Assembly (NCBI GenBank): GCA_963170055.1
Contig: CAUJGJ010000185.1
Coordinates: forward strand, 3,068,275 to 3,132,274
Source of the DNA: Halisarca cf. caerulea
Lineage: Eukaryota > Porifera > Demospongiae > Chondrillida > Halisarcidae
Reading direction: 5' to 3'
DNA: 64,000 bases
Shown here: piece by piece, positions 33,352 through 45,000 of the stretch
Position numbering within the stretch: the stretch's first letter is position 1
How the letters are laid out: each line of letters starts with the position of its first letter
Position numbers and translations under genes: made by a program
The notes under the pieces: generated by a model
Told to the model about the DNA's origin: nothing
Databases searched by the model: none
Seen by the model: the letters and a program-made list of their open reading frames with translations, nothing else

Positions 33352-36316
33352 GAATAATTAAGAAAATTAATATATTCTATTATTTGATATAGCCATATTT
33401 AGCTACAATATTATATATAATTATATAACTAGAATTATTTGTATTATTATAGCTTTAATTTGTACATTGTACATTGTACACAATACTATAATATAATTTA
33501 TTATTATACATTATATATAATAATAGTTATTATGACATACATTATAATATATAGGCGGGGTTCCTTCCAGCTAGTGGGGGGAATCTTCCATCCCAAATTT
33601 GAACTCTCCGGCCATTTTCCACCCCACAAAAATTCCATCTACACTGCAAATTACTACAATGGATTCTCATTAATCTGCCACATACCACTTTATCTACCAT
33701 CAATTTAATGCATGAATTGGTCGAAAAGGCTGCAAAATGATTTGAATAATCTACCCAAATTCTTCAAAACGAATTGTACCAGACTAACGAGAATTTGCTG
33801 TATACATATAATAATAATTATAATAGAGAAGGCCCTACTTGAGTGTCAACATTATTGAGTGGTATATAAAATAGCCTGGAACACCACCTTAACCTATAGC
33901 TAATTACTCATTTTTTTCCTGGGGGAGCATATACCCTCAGATTCCCTAGTTATAATACCCTAACTGGGTACACTGTATGTATTTACCACATACACATCTG
34001 CGCACCTCCTTGTATCACTGCACTGCATGCGTTTTATAAACATCTAGGATCCCACGTATATACGTACATATGCCTCCATGTAATGCCCTGACCTGTGGTC
34101 ATTATCCTCCATGGAAGAAACCCTGCTACCTAGATACAATACATACAATTACAATTGTCTTGCATGCATGGGCAGGCCTGCACTTCATACATTATATATT
34201 ATGTACACTGAATCTTTATTCCCCATAGAATTTATCCTAAGTACAACCCAGGCCTGATAGGGCCATGCATGCTACATGCACAATTGATATTGATCAGTTC
34301 CAGCATTCTCCACATGTTCATAGTATATATATACGTATGTTAAGGACAATTGCAACATAATAATTATTATATTATTATATTATTAATAAATAATGGATGT
34401 CCCGGATCCTTACAAATTATAATAATATCACACATTAAACATGCACCAGTACATATTACATAATATTATAATAGTATGCTCCTTTTGCACCCACGTATGT
34501 ATAATCATGTATGCCTAGCCGGCCAGTTAAAATATGTAAGTATATAACAACTTCTGAATCAACAGATCTTGAATATATTGTGCAACAATTGCGATAAGCC
34601 ATATTTTGTGAAATGTAATTTCAAAACATACATACAATATACATATTATACAATACAATGTACATAATAATTGCAAGGTACATATTATACGGCACAAGCA
34701 ATATAGCAACATGCAGCTGTATGTGTTGGATGTTCACTGCACATGCAATTAATAATTAATGCATAGTTACAGTGTTAGGTTTGAGCATGCGATTGCCTAC
34801 AACCAGGTGTGACCAACAATCTTCACATTTTTCTTGCTGGGATCCACCACCAAGTAACAGAAGTTCTGCAAATGGTCAACAGATCCTGGAAAAGCCCTTC
34901 TGTCTCCATGCTACAAAGAAAGGAAAACCAAGTTGGAAGTACCATATGATACAGCTAGAGAAAGGAATGCCACTAACTATATTCATAACATTTATTGAAG
35001 CTGGTCAACAATGCATCCACAGTGGACCCTCTTCACAAGGAATGAATGAAAAGTGTTCATTCTATCAGTCTGAGAATTCCAAGCTATCTGGAGGCACTGA
35101 AGGGGCCATACGCTGCTGTCATGTTAGCTGAAATTTCGTGTTAAGTGATTTTGTGTTATCAGGGCTCCACTATAGTATACACTAGTGCATAGGTGTAGGA
35201 ACATGTTTTAAGTTAAGGGGGGGTGGGGGGGGGTGATTCACTGAATGTGACACTCAGATCTATAGGAGCGTAGTTTATTAATGATTTCAATGTACTGTAA
35301 ATGTATTAAACACAACATAGTACTAGTGTCACTTATGTATATTACCATGCATGTGCACCCAAGATTCTATCATACTATATGAAGTAAAGATGCTGTGTAA
35401 GACACATAAAGAAAAAGCTAAGCTGTTTACACATGTAAGTTAAGATTTTCTTCAGCAGAAGCTGCCAAATTGCCCTTGTCTGTGTGAATAGCAAACAAAT
35501 CTACTTATCATTTCATTGTTTTAGGAGTTCAAAGGCAAAATCAACGTCATATACATAATAAACCCGCTCGTTCATACAAGCACAGATAATCTATACGGTT
35601 ACATATGTGTAGATCATCAGGGAAGTACCAAGGATTTTTTGAGTGGTGGTTAATAAGGGATCACCAAAAAACTTCATATACGCATGTAGAATGTGCAAAT
35701 AGTAGTGCGAAATTGGCTTACGTACATCATTGCTACAATAGCAATCTAGACAATGCACTGTAATGTCCAAAATTGAATTATAATTATTAATTCGAGGATT
35801 GTAGGTTGTTGTTTTAGCAATACATGTAGAAAACTAAGACTCCCACACCGTGATCAGTGATCACAGAACTAGTTATGTACAATTATGAAAATTACTTTTC
35901 TAAACTGCTGCCAACGTGTATGATTGGTCAGTCACGTGCTCAAAAATGGCGTACAATGCACAACCATGTGTAGTTCCCAACCAACCAGAGTTACATTTCT
36001 GACGATTTCATGTGTTTGATGGTCGTGGATTTTAGTGCTCTTTCATTCAAGCCTTTGTTTCTAGCTGGGTACACTGATTATAGTCAAGTAGCTGCATAGT
36101 ATTACTGTTTTATTATCTTATACAAGATTTGATTGTGTTCCTTCTCAATTGTAATAGAAACCTTCTTGTAACAGGCTCTATTTGAGTAAGGAAAAGTCAC
36201 ATGAACATGGGTGTCTAAAAACCATTTAAAAATTAATGGTAAAGGATTGGTTGACATATGCAGGACAGTGCAAAAGGCTTTATCAAAAAAACATTCTCCT
36301 CCCTGGCACTGGAACA
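33352..36316. other. Intergenic region between receptor C and the CFAP300 homologue
   Basis: No gene is supported. A + frame at 34772-35131 (119 codons, eight cysteines) has no splice context or recognisable domain. A G-rich run (8 G, T, 9 G) lies near 35217-35235. TA-flanked fragments related to the pogo-like family occur near 34755 and 35165. The missing last exon of CFAP300 could lie here, but I could not find it. Confidence 0.5.
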
Positions 36317-36647
36317 AGGGAAGTGGTGAAACATAGCTAGGTGGGCAAAGGGCAAGACAAGCATAGGGCTAGTATACAAACGTATATGAGGCTAGATGGG
36401 TATAGGGCTGGCCAGAGTTTAGTTGGACTGAGTGTACGCTGCAAATTCTTACGTCATGCACGTATGTGCTACAGGATGTAGGAATTTCCACATTGCATTC
36501 AGTCCAACTCAACTCTGTCTAGCCTCTGCCCATCTATGTATACCCATCATGCCCATCTATATATACCCATCATGCCCATCTATATATACCCATCATGCCC
36601 CTTTGCCCACCTAGCCCTGTGCCCGGCCCGTTTCACAATTCACCCTT
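36317..36647. mobile_element. Imperfect 330-bp inverted-repeat element with internal 24-bp tandem repeat
   Basis: The left arm (aaggg...gtgaaac...ctaggtgggcaaagggc) and right arm (gcccctttgcccacctag...gtttcac...caccctt) are complementary over the outer 45 bp. The inner parts also pair (gttggactgag with cagtccaac). The right half contains three copies of a 24-bp unit (cccatctatatatacccatc plus atg). It lies inside the 3' part of the CFAP300 locus, or just after it. Confidence 0.65.
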
Positions 36648-36799
36648 ATATTTACTAATATAATAATGGACTATATGGCAGAGAAAGAATAATGGCAAAG
36701 TATAGTATTTATATACTGGTGTGCGCACTAACAATGAATATAATAAATAAAATAAAAACATTAATGATGCCAAAAAACATTACTAAATAGCTAGCAAAC

Positions 36800-38323
36800 C
36801 TTTATTGATAGCTTGAAAACCTGCGAAATAGCCTGTATCTCAGAAGTGCTTCTGTCCTTCACTACACTAGATGTACATAACGTATGCACCATATGAATAG
36901 CCTCTCATGTACCTTATAAATCCACTGCATATACCTGACCAAGTCTTTATAGAGCATCCTTGTCACATCAAGATATGGTTTAATATCATCTTCAAACTGG
37001 AAGTAATGGTACATATATCACAGAGTTGAAAATCCTAAGACACCCATATAGTACCAATTTTCACTGGTCCCTCGTGTCAGTAGTCTCACGTAGCCAGATC
37101 AAGCCTACTCGCCATTACCCACAAGAAAGAATCTGGCCCAGTGCTTTGCCTATACAAAAATGGTGAGTATGGTCTGGCTACGCGAGACTATCATCTTAGT
37201 AGAATTCAACACACCTGACATATGGGACCTCCAATGCAAACATGGGTGAATATCCTGAAGAGAAACTCTGATCTTTCCTTATCGTCATAAAGACTATAAT
37301 AGTCTGAATCTTCCAATAATAACAACTGGTTTTGAAGAACAAACACAAAAATTAATGCAATATCAATGAAACCGATATACCAAACCATATGAGGAGCAAA
37401 CTATTGAGGAGACCTTTCTAAGTTCATCATCAATTGGAATGTCCTCGTAGTCTTCATGGAAACATTTACAAATGCTACCTGATTGTCGGACAACACCTAT
37501 TACACAAAAGAATAAATCTTAATCTTGTTATATAATGTAAATTGTTGCATATCTTACCCTCTGCATACAATTTATCAAAGATGGTCATATTAACCAGTGT
37601 ACACGGTACATCTTCTATGCCAATACTGTAGCCGCTTTCTAAGACAAGTAACGTGCACAAAATCCTCACAAATGTACAAGTTGTATCAACTTAAGAATCA
37701 CACTACCTTTCTTATCTGCATACTCTGGTGCTAGCCCACCCAGTAGTCCCACCTTGTGCAGTGGGGGAAAATAGGAGAAATCATAGGCCCCAGCTGGTCT
37801 GTATCATTTCAGCTTTCACATGCATGGCTCTACAAAACCAGCACAGCCATACACTAGCATTATAATACCTTTGACTGTACTGTCTGGTCTCCCAGAAAAT
37901 CCTGGCAGAATTTCATCTTTTGGTAAGGCTGGAATGGCTTATCAAAGCAAAATGAGGAAACTTGCAAACAACCGTCTGCATCTCGAGTTCGCTGAAATAA
38001 TTATAAGAAACCGACCACAAGCATCACCAGAAATTAATAACAATAATAATAAATAGTTCAGATTATGCGCCAACGACCAAAATACATCCCCTTAGTCTAC
38101 CCATAGCCATAGGTATAAAGAGTCTATGGTCTACCTGATCACTTTGAGAAACGAGATTCCTGCCAATTGAACAAAAAGGTACTGATGGTTTTAGCATAGA
38201 AACCTAACACCCAAAACCAAGGTGAAAAATTTACCATTTCTCCAACAGCTCCTTCACTTCATCCAAACACGGACACCTTTCGCTCGTAAGCTGAAAACAA
38301 TAGCTTTCTTCCAAAGCAGCCAT
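36800..38323 (-). CDS. CFAP300: Cilia- and flagella-associated protein 300 homologue (last exon not found)
   Basis: CFAP300 (C11orf70) is a cytoplasmic factor needed to assemble ciliary dynein arms. Exons in - strand order: 38323-38235 (ATG at 38323; MAALEESYCFQL), 38159-38135 (25 nt), 37991-37869, 37793-37707, 37638-37558, 37496-37414, 37325-37215, 36996-36935, 36866-36800. The translated blocks follow the known protein in order: ELLEKW; SFCFDKPFQPYQK; EDVPCTLVNMTIFDKLY; VVRQSGSICKCF; LLLLEDSDYYSLY; EFLFRIFTHVCIGGPICQ; KPYLDVTRMLYKDLV; IQAISQVFKLS. All junctions are GT-AG and in phase except 37869/37793, where phase 0 meets phase 1. That implies a missed microexon or a frameshift. The family's C-terminal exon (FxYxxVDPxxRHxxVLYH region) was not located. 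Without it the frame would stop at a TAG two codons after 36800. Confidence 0.85.
37081..37190. mobile_element. Inverted-repeat miniature element, TAGTCTC family, copy 1
   Basis: Begins TAGTCTCACGTAGCCAGA and ends TCTGGCTACGCGAGACTA; 110 bp. It lies in a CFAP300 intron. Related copies lie at 38722 and 38931. Confidence 0.85.
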
Positions 38324-38721
38324 CACAAGACAAGTGCCTTTTGCTGTCACGTGACCAAAACAGGCGCCAAAGCCTTGACATCTGTCCGAAAACTCTACAG
38401 ATTTGCAAGAATACTCTTGACAATTTAGTTGTATGTCATAAGCTATGATCAGAAAGGAGAACGCGGCCCAGGTGAGACAGAACTGTTTTTGAACGATAAT
38501 GTACCCGTAACCCGCCAAGCTCCGGCGATCAATATCCCCCGTAGTAAGTATGTAAAGCGTTGTCCAGCCCCCACGGCGTCCTGCATTAACGTATGTAGTA
38601 TTAGCTACATTGCAGCTTGTTTGTATAGGCATCCACTTACTGTGTGGCTGTGATCATTGATATTCGACCCGAGTATCTATGCTGTGATCTATTATGCAGT
38701 ATTTGAGTTGACAGAGGCGCC

Positions 38722-38901
38722 TAGTCTCGCGTAGCCAGACCGCAATATCGCTTCCTTTATTTGGGGACGGTCGACGAAATTGGGTTTGGTGGTTAGCCTA
38801 TATCTATTTTTGGTTACGTTACAACCAGACCCAATTTCACTGACCAGTGACGTAGTCCCAAAATAAAGGTGGAAGTATTGCGGTCTGGCTAAGCAAGACT
38901 A
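38722..38901. mobile_element. TAGTCTC-family miniature element, copy 2
   Basis: Begins TAGTCTCGCGTAGCCAGACC and ends GGTCTGGCTAAGCAAGACTA. The subterminal parts also pair (gcaatatcgcttcc with ggaagtattgc, aattgggt with acccaattt). It lies upstream of CFAP300. Confidence 0.88.
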
Positions 38902-38930
38902 AGTAAGAGGCACCTCAGGCACTGCTGTCA

Positions 38931-38999
38931 TAGTCTCATGTAGCCAGACCACACACCCCTCCATTTTTGCATGAGATGTAATATGGCTACGCGAGACTA
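38931..38999. mobile_element. TAGTCTC-family miniature element, copy 3 (short)
   Basis: Begins TAGTCTCATGTAGCCAGACC and ends GGCTACGCGAGACTA. At 69 bp it is an internally deleted copy, 29 bp after copy 2. Confidence 0.8.
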
Positions 39000-39033
39000 C
39001 TGCTGTCTTAGATATAGTCTGGATATCTATGTA

Positions 39034-39230
39034 CAGTGGAACCTCCGATAGTGGACTCTCCCAAATATGGGCACAGTATAATAAACCTCTCTACAAAGAA
39101 CACAACTTGCAGTCCCAGTATACTTCCTCAATACTTTTTGAACCACCCAAAGAGGAAAACCTCTCTTCAAAGAACAAATCCGCTGGATTTATGTTGTCCC
39201 CAAAGTGTCCTTTATTCGGAGGTTCCACTG
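39034..39230. mobile_element. pogo-like miniature element
   Basis: TA|CAGTGGAACCTCCGATAGTGG ... CGGAGGTTCCACTG|TA: the best-preserved copy in the window, with about 15-bp perfect ends and intact TA duplications. It lies between CFAP300 and XRCC2. Confidence 0.88.
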
Positions 39231-39853
39231 TACTGCAAACTATCTACCTAGTATACTGTACTAGTAATACTATGACTTGAGCTTTCTTTCTACCTTGCCA
39301 AACATTGCCTAGCACTGCACTCCCACTGTGGCTGTATCTAGGAGTGTAGTGCATGACGTCACCCCTGTGTCCAAGGGTACATCCAGTTAGAATTCTTATT
39401 GTTGCTGTACGATTTGAGTAACAGTAAGACAATAGTGAATATTGGTGTATAGTCAAGGGTATTAATTTTCTATCTGTCATTGCATTGGAGATTATTATGG
39501 CTTTGTACATACTAGTACATACTGTGTTGTACAGTTGCAGTCTGCTCTATATAGGTGTCTAGCTTGGTGACTGTGGTGTTATCCCATCCCAACATACATA
39601 AGCGTGACTGCAGTAGTAGCTAAAGTGGTGGTTTGTTTTATATGGTAGTATGACGCAGACAGCTGTCCAGATTGCCAGGTTTCTCAATACTCTGCCATAG
39701 TATATGCCATCACAATGTAATGCATTAACTTCTGCATCCATTTCTGTCCCTGTTAATGACTAGGTTGCTCGTGTACTTGTTTAAAGCACCAAACATGGCT
39801 ATCATTCTATTAACTTTCAAGTTAATATCCCCTTTTCTGTGCAACCCTTTTAG

Positions 39854-40762
39854 TTGTTTGCTCGACTTGGGGACCGGCATCTTGGCAACTTTGGGCTAGG
39901 TGTCTTTACCGAGAGTGAGGTGAACCATGGAAGTCTTGTAGAAATTTGCAGTGAAGACTCTGTGGGCCAGAGGATGTTCCTTTACCACATGATCGTGCAC
40001 CACCTCGTGAAGAAGAAAGATATTTCCTCCATCTCTGGTGTTAGCAGTAGTGGGCAAGTGGTGTACATATCCACCAAGTACAGCTTCAATGTAACTCAAT
40101 TTTCTCAAATGCTTCACAGTAGAATAACTGAGATAGGGGTTAGCAGTGAAAACATGGCATGTTGTCTTGAAAAATGTCGGGAGATGATCTATCTGTTTTT
40201 CTGTAATTCAAGTTCAGACCTGCTGTGTACTCTAGCTTCCCTGGAGACACTTATCAGTGATCATCCGGACATCAATTTGGTCTTTATTGATGACATTGGA
40301 TCATTTTATTGGGCAGATCGACACCGTGCGTCTTTAGCTTCTGGAAAGACTTATCCGGATGAAGTAGCCAAGCCACTCACATCAGCACTGTCCCAGCTAT
40401 TTGCAAACCATCCTCTAGCAGTAGTAGTTTCAAAACCATCTCTCTTCACCAGCAACACAGAGGACACGGTAGAATACATGCCTTCCTATTGGCAAAAGAT
40501 GGTCACTCACAGAATCTTCATTTCGGAGAGTGGACAAGCACTGACCTCGCAAAAAGTTGTTCAACATGTTTATGCACCATGTTCACAGCAATTAAGTCAT
40601 GGTTCATCAGTTTTCACCTTATCTCAAGCTTTAGGATTTCATTCTGTGTTTTTGGGTAACTCCTTGCACACTCTTTTCAAGTCATGTAATGTACTAAGGA
40701 GTACTAAGGAGTACTATTGCGTGCAGGTGCCCTTTGGTATATTGAATATTCATTACAAATGA
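39854..40762 (+). CDS. XRCC2: XRCC2 homologue (RAD51 paralogue), main exon
   Basis: XRCC2 is a nuclear RAD51 paralogue of the BCDX2 complex, acting in homologous-recombination repair. The exon follows acceptor acccttttag and ends in TGA 40760-40762; about 302 codons. It opens LFARLGDR, matching the family's LLARL start of the RecA-like core. It then has MFLYHMIVHHL after the Walker A position, VVYISTKYSFNVTQFSQML, CREMIYLFFCNSSSDLLCTLASLE, the Walker B-like strand INLVFIDDIGSFYW, and YWQKMVTHRIF. The Walker A site reads CSEDSVGQRM, lacking the invariant lysine of GxxGxGKT. As in vertebrates the first coding exon should be short. I could not fix it; the phase-0 start fits that structure. It is head to head with CFAP300. 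Confidence 0.85.
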   Translation: MFARLGDRHLGNFGLGVFTESEVNHGSLVEICSEDSVGQRMFLYHMIVHHLVKKKDISSISGVSSSGQVVYISTKYSFNVTQFSQMLHSRITEIGVSSENMACCLEKCREMIYLFFCNSSSDLLCTLASLETLISDHPDINLVFIDDIGSFYWADRHRASLASGKTYPDEVAKPLTSALSQLFANHPLAVVVSKPSLFTSNTEDTVEYMPSYWQKMVTHRIFISESGQALTSQKVVQHVYAPCSQQLSHGSSVFTLSQALGFHSVFLGNSLHTLFKSCNVLRSTKEYYCVQVPFGILNIHYK

Positions 40763-41301
40763 TTGGGATTTGCCACGTTGGCATTCGCAGGCACAGTTGT
40801 CTGTTTGGGGCGTGGCCACTGGCCACCCGCCGATGGTGTACTTATGGCGTGACTGCTGAACAAGCTGACCACACCCAGAGCTGCCTGCTAAGGGAGAAAC
40901 GGTCGGTCTTTCGACAGCAGAGATCTGGTTAGGCAAGGTAAGCTGGTGAATATTCTGCTCCAGTTTTTTTTTTTGAAAACGTAGTCTACGATGCCAATGA
41001 TAAACCTCACTAGCTTTGTACAGCGTTCATCAGTTGTTGCAGGATTAGATAGCCTGCATGATCTATAGATGATGCTAGAGTCATTCAGCTATTTGCTTGG
41101 AAACTGCACCTTTTAACCTTGCGAATGGTATACGCAATTTTTGCACGAATGGGCGCCACATACACATGTTTGAGCTGTTTTGACAACGTGTGTGGGAGTG
41201 CACCTTGAGGCGTAGTTGAAAGGTTCTACCTTGCTATTATGCTCCAGGAAAATTGAAATCTGCAAGTGAAATCAAGTGATCTGCGACTGTTCCAGGCAGC
41301 C
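40763..41301. other. XRCC2 - receptor D intergenic spacer
   Basis: About 540 bp, less AT-rich than most spacers. It should contain the XRCC2 3' UTR and the promoter and 5' UTR of receptor D. No specific site is recognisable. Confidence 0.5.
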
Positions 41302-42029
41302 ATGTTGCTGAAAAAGCTTGTGCATTGTGTCATCGCCACGGTGATCACCTTACTGCTGTTCGCTTCGCTGAGTGAGGCAGCGTGCACTTGTCCGTCCACA
41401 GGATGCCCTAATAGAGGAAATGACGGGTAAGAATGCCGCACTTGTAGCTGTAAATGTGTAGCAGCATACTGTATAGTGATGCTATCGAGCAAATACCGCG
41501 GTACCTTTTTCTGTAACTTGATGATGGGGACGGTGGATTATTAAAGACCAAAGTACATATAGACACACCAAATAAGTAAACTTTTCGAACATAGAGTGGT
41601 GAAGTGAAATGCCCATTGGAGGAAAAAACTTCAATCAAGTCCTTTCTTGATGCTTGTCAGACTATTCCTATTGTTTTCCCTACTTCCTCCAGTGTGTGTG
41701 GATACACTTTCTACACATCAGAGGGATATCAGGCATCCTATGTTGGAACCCAGATACGATATGGCTCTGCAAGCTACTGCTGCGGTAGAGTGTGGGGTTT
41801 CTGCTATCGAAGGTGCAACCGTAGAACACAATGGTGGGTCATATGAACTTCGTAGCTTTCAACCTGCACATGGTTCAACTTATGGTATTACTTCTAGTTC
41901 TGGAAATGTTACTCCATAGGTATGTATCTGTGCGACAATATGAGACTCGTTATACACAAGCAAGTAGATGTGGTGAGACTTGCTGTAGTGGACATCAAAT
42001 GTCATCAATCAGCCCATTCGCCTGCGTTC
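41302..42029 (+). CDS. Receptor D exons 1-3: signal peptide and EMI-like domain
   Basis: The ATG at 41302 starts a leader with a hydrophobic core ([17 protein letters not shown]), then CTCPSTGC. Exons 2-3 give [35 protein letters not shown] and GETCCSGH, an EMI-like Tyr/Arg/Cys pattern with CC-x-G in the place of CCPG. Intron phases 2, 2, 1 match receptor C. Confidence 0.8.
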
Positions 42030-45000
42030 GTGAGTATCATTTGCCTAATCTGAATTATTCAATATATAATCTCAATCTAGGCACATGTCTTCTACATGTA
42101 CTTTTTATAGCTGTGTGTAGTGGAGGGTGTGCCAATGGAGGGACTTGTATTGCTCCTGAAGTGTGTGCATGTGAGCTTGGCTGGACAGGACCAACCTGTG
42201 AAGAAGGTAATAAATCAAATATTATAGCACCTAGAATGTTTTCTTTGTTACCAGTAGCTCACAATACATCAGTGTATAATTTATGAGAAGTGTATTATGT
42301 ATTAATATGCTATTATATATAATCCTACACAGATGTAAATGAATGCAACACAAACAATGGAGGCTGTTCTGACTACTGCTCGAATACTCCTGGCTCATTC
42401 TACTGTCACTGTAGGGAGTATGCTACTTTGAATCCTAATGGATTCACATGTACTTGTCCCAGTGTTGGATTTGTCCAGAATGATGCAACAACTACCTGTG
42501 ATGGTAAGCATGCATGTTAACACCAATACCGATTACAAAGCCTGCATGTATGTGAAATTTAAACCTGTAAGTATGTAAAATGGATCCAATCATGCATCTA
42601 TTCTGTCATTAACCCTTAATTAAGTTTCAAGGGTGGATAATTATTAGTTGCATATCACATACTTGGAGCACAATCTCAAATTATTTTTAAAAACATTTTT
42701 TTCTCACACACACTTTTAATAATAGTACTAAATTGCTAACATTATATTATCATAATTTTGAAATATTGCCTATTCAATGTCCTTTTGCAATATCTTAGAT
42801 ATAGACGAATGTGCCACAAACAATGCTGGCTGTGAACACGACTGCTACAACTCTCCTGGTAGTTACTCTTGTAACTGCAATGAAGGTTATGAAGTCCATG
42901 AGGACCAGCACCAGTGTCTACGTACGTTTGGCACATGCGATGCATGCAAGGCTATGATGTATGTTCTGGAAGACTAGCATTCTATCATCAATGCATCCTA
43001 CATGTCAGTATTGTTTTAATGAGGTAAACCATTGTCTTGCAGCTATCTGTACTGGAGGTTGTAAAAATGGTGGAACTTGTATACTACCAGAGACATGCTC
43101 CTGTGTACCGGGATGGACTGGTCAGTACTGCGAAACAGGTATGTACATGGTAATTTGGGGAATATCACAGATGCCACTTGAAACCCTTTTCAAATCACAT
43201 TGTCAAATCAATTTTTTACAAGTCAGCTGTTTGTTTACTTTGTTTACTTCTTGAATTTCTGCATATGTTTCTCCTCATATATCAGATGTTGACGAATGTG
43301 CAGAAGGCACAAGTGGTTGCCAGCAAGTATGTACCAATACAGAAGGTAGCTATGAGTGCTCGTGCTATGCTGGATACTTGTTGGAATCCAATGTCCACAC
43401 TTGTGAAGGTATGTACTATACATTGGGTATTGCTAGTGTAGTGAATAATTGATCTAAACAGCCAATTACATAATCTTGTCATTATTATTGTATTCCATAT
43501 TGCATTAGATAATAGTGTATACTTATTGTCACAAAGTGCATAGTCAATGCCATGCACTTAGTAAGTTAGTACCTATAGATATCGCAAACAGTCACTCTAT
43601 GTACTCAATCATTTTGTCTGAAAATTGTACATGTATAACAATTTTGCTGGTTTTCTAATGTACTTTCTCCGGTAGAGTAGAAAGATGATATTTCGAGTGT
43701 AAATGTTGACAAATTTTAGAGGGAATGTTTTAACCCTTACTATGTATTTCTGCACCTTGGCTGATCTAGAAAGCAATTCATATAATAATGAAGGCAATTA
43801 GGGATCGAATGACAAATGAGTATACTGGTCCATGCGCTTCTATACTAAAACTGTATTTCACCTCTATTATGTTCAAGGACCACCGGTCTACAGAGACCTC
43901 AATTTTTGGGTCCCTTGAGTGGTATGTAATTACAGGTTTCACTGTACTAATTGGTACAAACTGTTTTTGAAATGCTCTTACCTTATTGTTCCCATCACCG
44001 ACAGACATTGATGAATGTGCTACTGGCAATGGTGGATGTGATCATATCTGTACAAATACTGTTGGGAGCTTTTACTGCACATGTAGACCAGGGTACACAC
44101 TGCAAGAGGACGGTTTCACCTGTGTAGGTAAGTTCATATCTTTGTTTGCTTTCTTTGTATAATAATTATAACCCCCCATGCATGCAGGGGACAGCACACT
44201 AATGATATTATTATTCATTGCCCAATGAATCAAGTTAAATGTTGCTGATCAGGTTCATTCCCCACAATAGTATAACAATATTCATGGTGATCTTATGCAG
44301 TGTTTTATTACTGTACTAACACTTGCTACAATAATACAATGAAACCTGTTGAATCCGACACTCCATGGGCTCCCCAAAAATGCCAGACTAGGAGGTTGGT
44401 GGATTACAGAGTCTCTTAGCATAGTTATGGTCACAGTACCTCATCTGATCAGTGGTCGACTAGAGAGATTGTCAGATTATATAGGGTTCAAATTACAGAG
44501 GTTTCAGTGTAGCTCCCTTTACATTGTACATGTATGCAGGCAGGATTCCACACATGAGATGTGCCAGGCACAGCTCCAGTCTGTTATAGTAGCTTTAGAA
44601 TAATATTATTATTTAAAGAGGTTTTCAAACAGCTAATTTGCTAATCACCATAAATTATGAAGCATTCCACATTTCTGATCCTTTGTAACTAATAAATTTT
44701 GACAACTTGATTATTTGGTCAAAAGTTATCGTTTCATTCTGAAGCTTTTCAGCAGTACAAGTACTGCACGTATTGATTTAATTGTTTCTATTTGCAGTGT
44801 TTGGTGTGTTTTGTAATGCAGAATATACACAGTTTGGCATGGAGAGGTAGCAAAACCTCTACATGCAAAACTCCAATCCCACCACACAAAACTTATTTCA
44901 TTATACGTACGTACAATATTGATCATTTTCAGCACAAACATCACACAGGGCTATACATTTCATATTATAGACATTTCTTGTGAAGAGTACTACAAATCAT

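Noticed and set aside
34772..35131. 119-codon + frame with several cysteines
   Set aside because: No recognisable domain, splice site or homologue pattern, and it is surrounded by transposon-like ends. Not enough to call a gene.
36102..36317. 71-codon - frame considered as the missing CFAP300 last exon
   Set aside because: It has a possible acceptor, but the sequence does not resemble the family C-terminus.
39652..39680. ATG frame (MTQTAVQIA) as XRCC2 exon 1
   Set aside because: The possible donor is in phase 2, whereas the main exon starts in phase 0.
43847..43949. Possible additional pogo-like element in receptor D intron 8
   Set aside because: Only the right end (ggtttcactgta) is convincing; the left end is not complementary enough.
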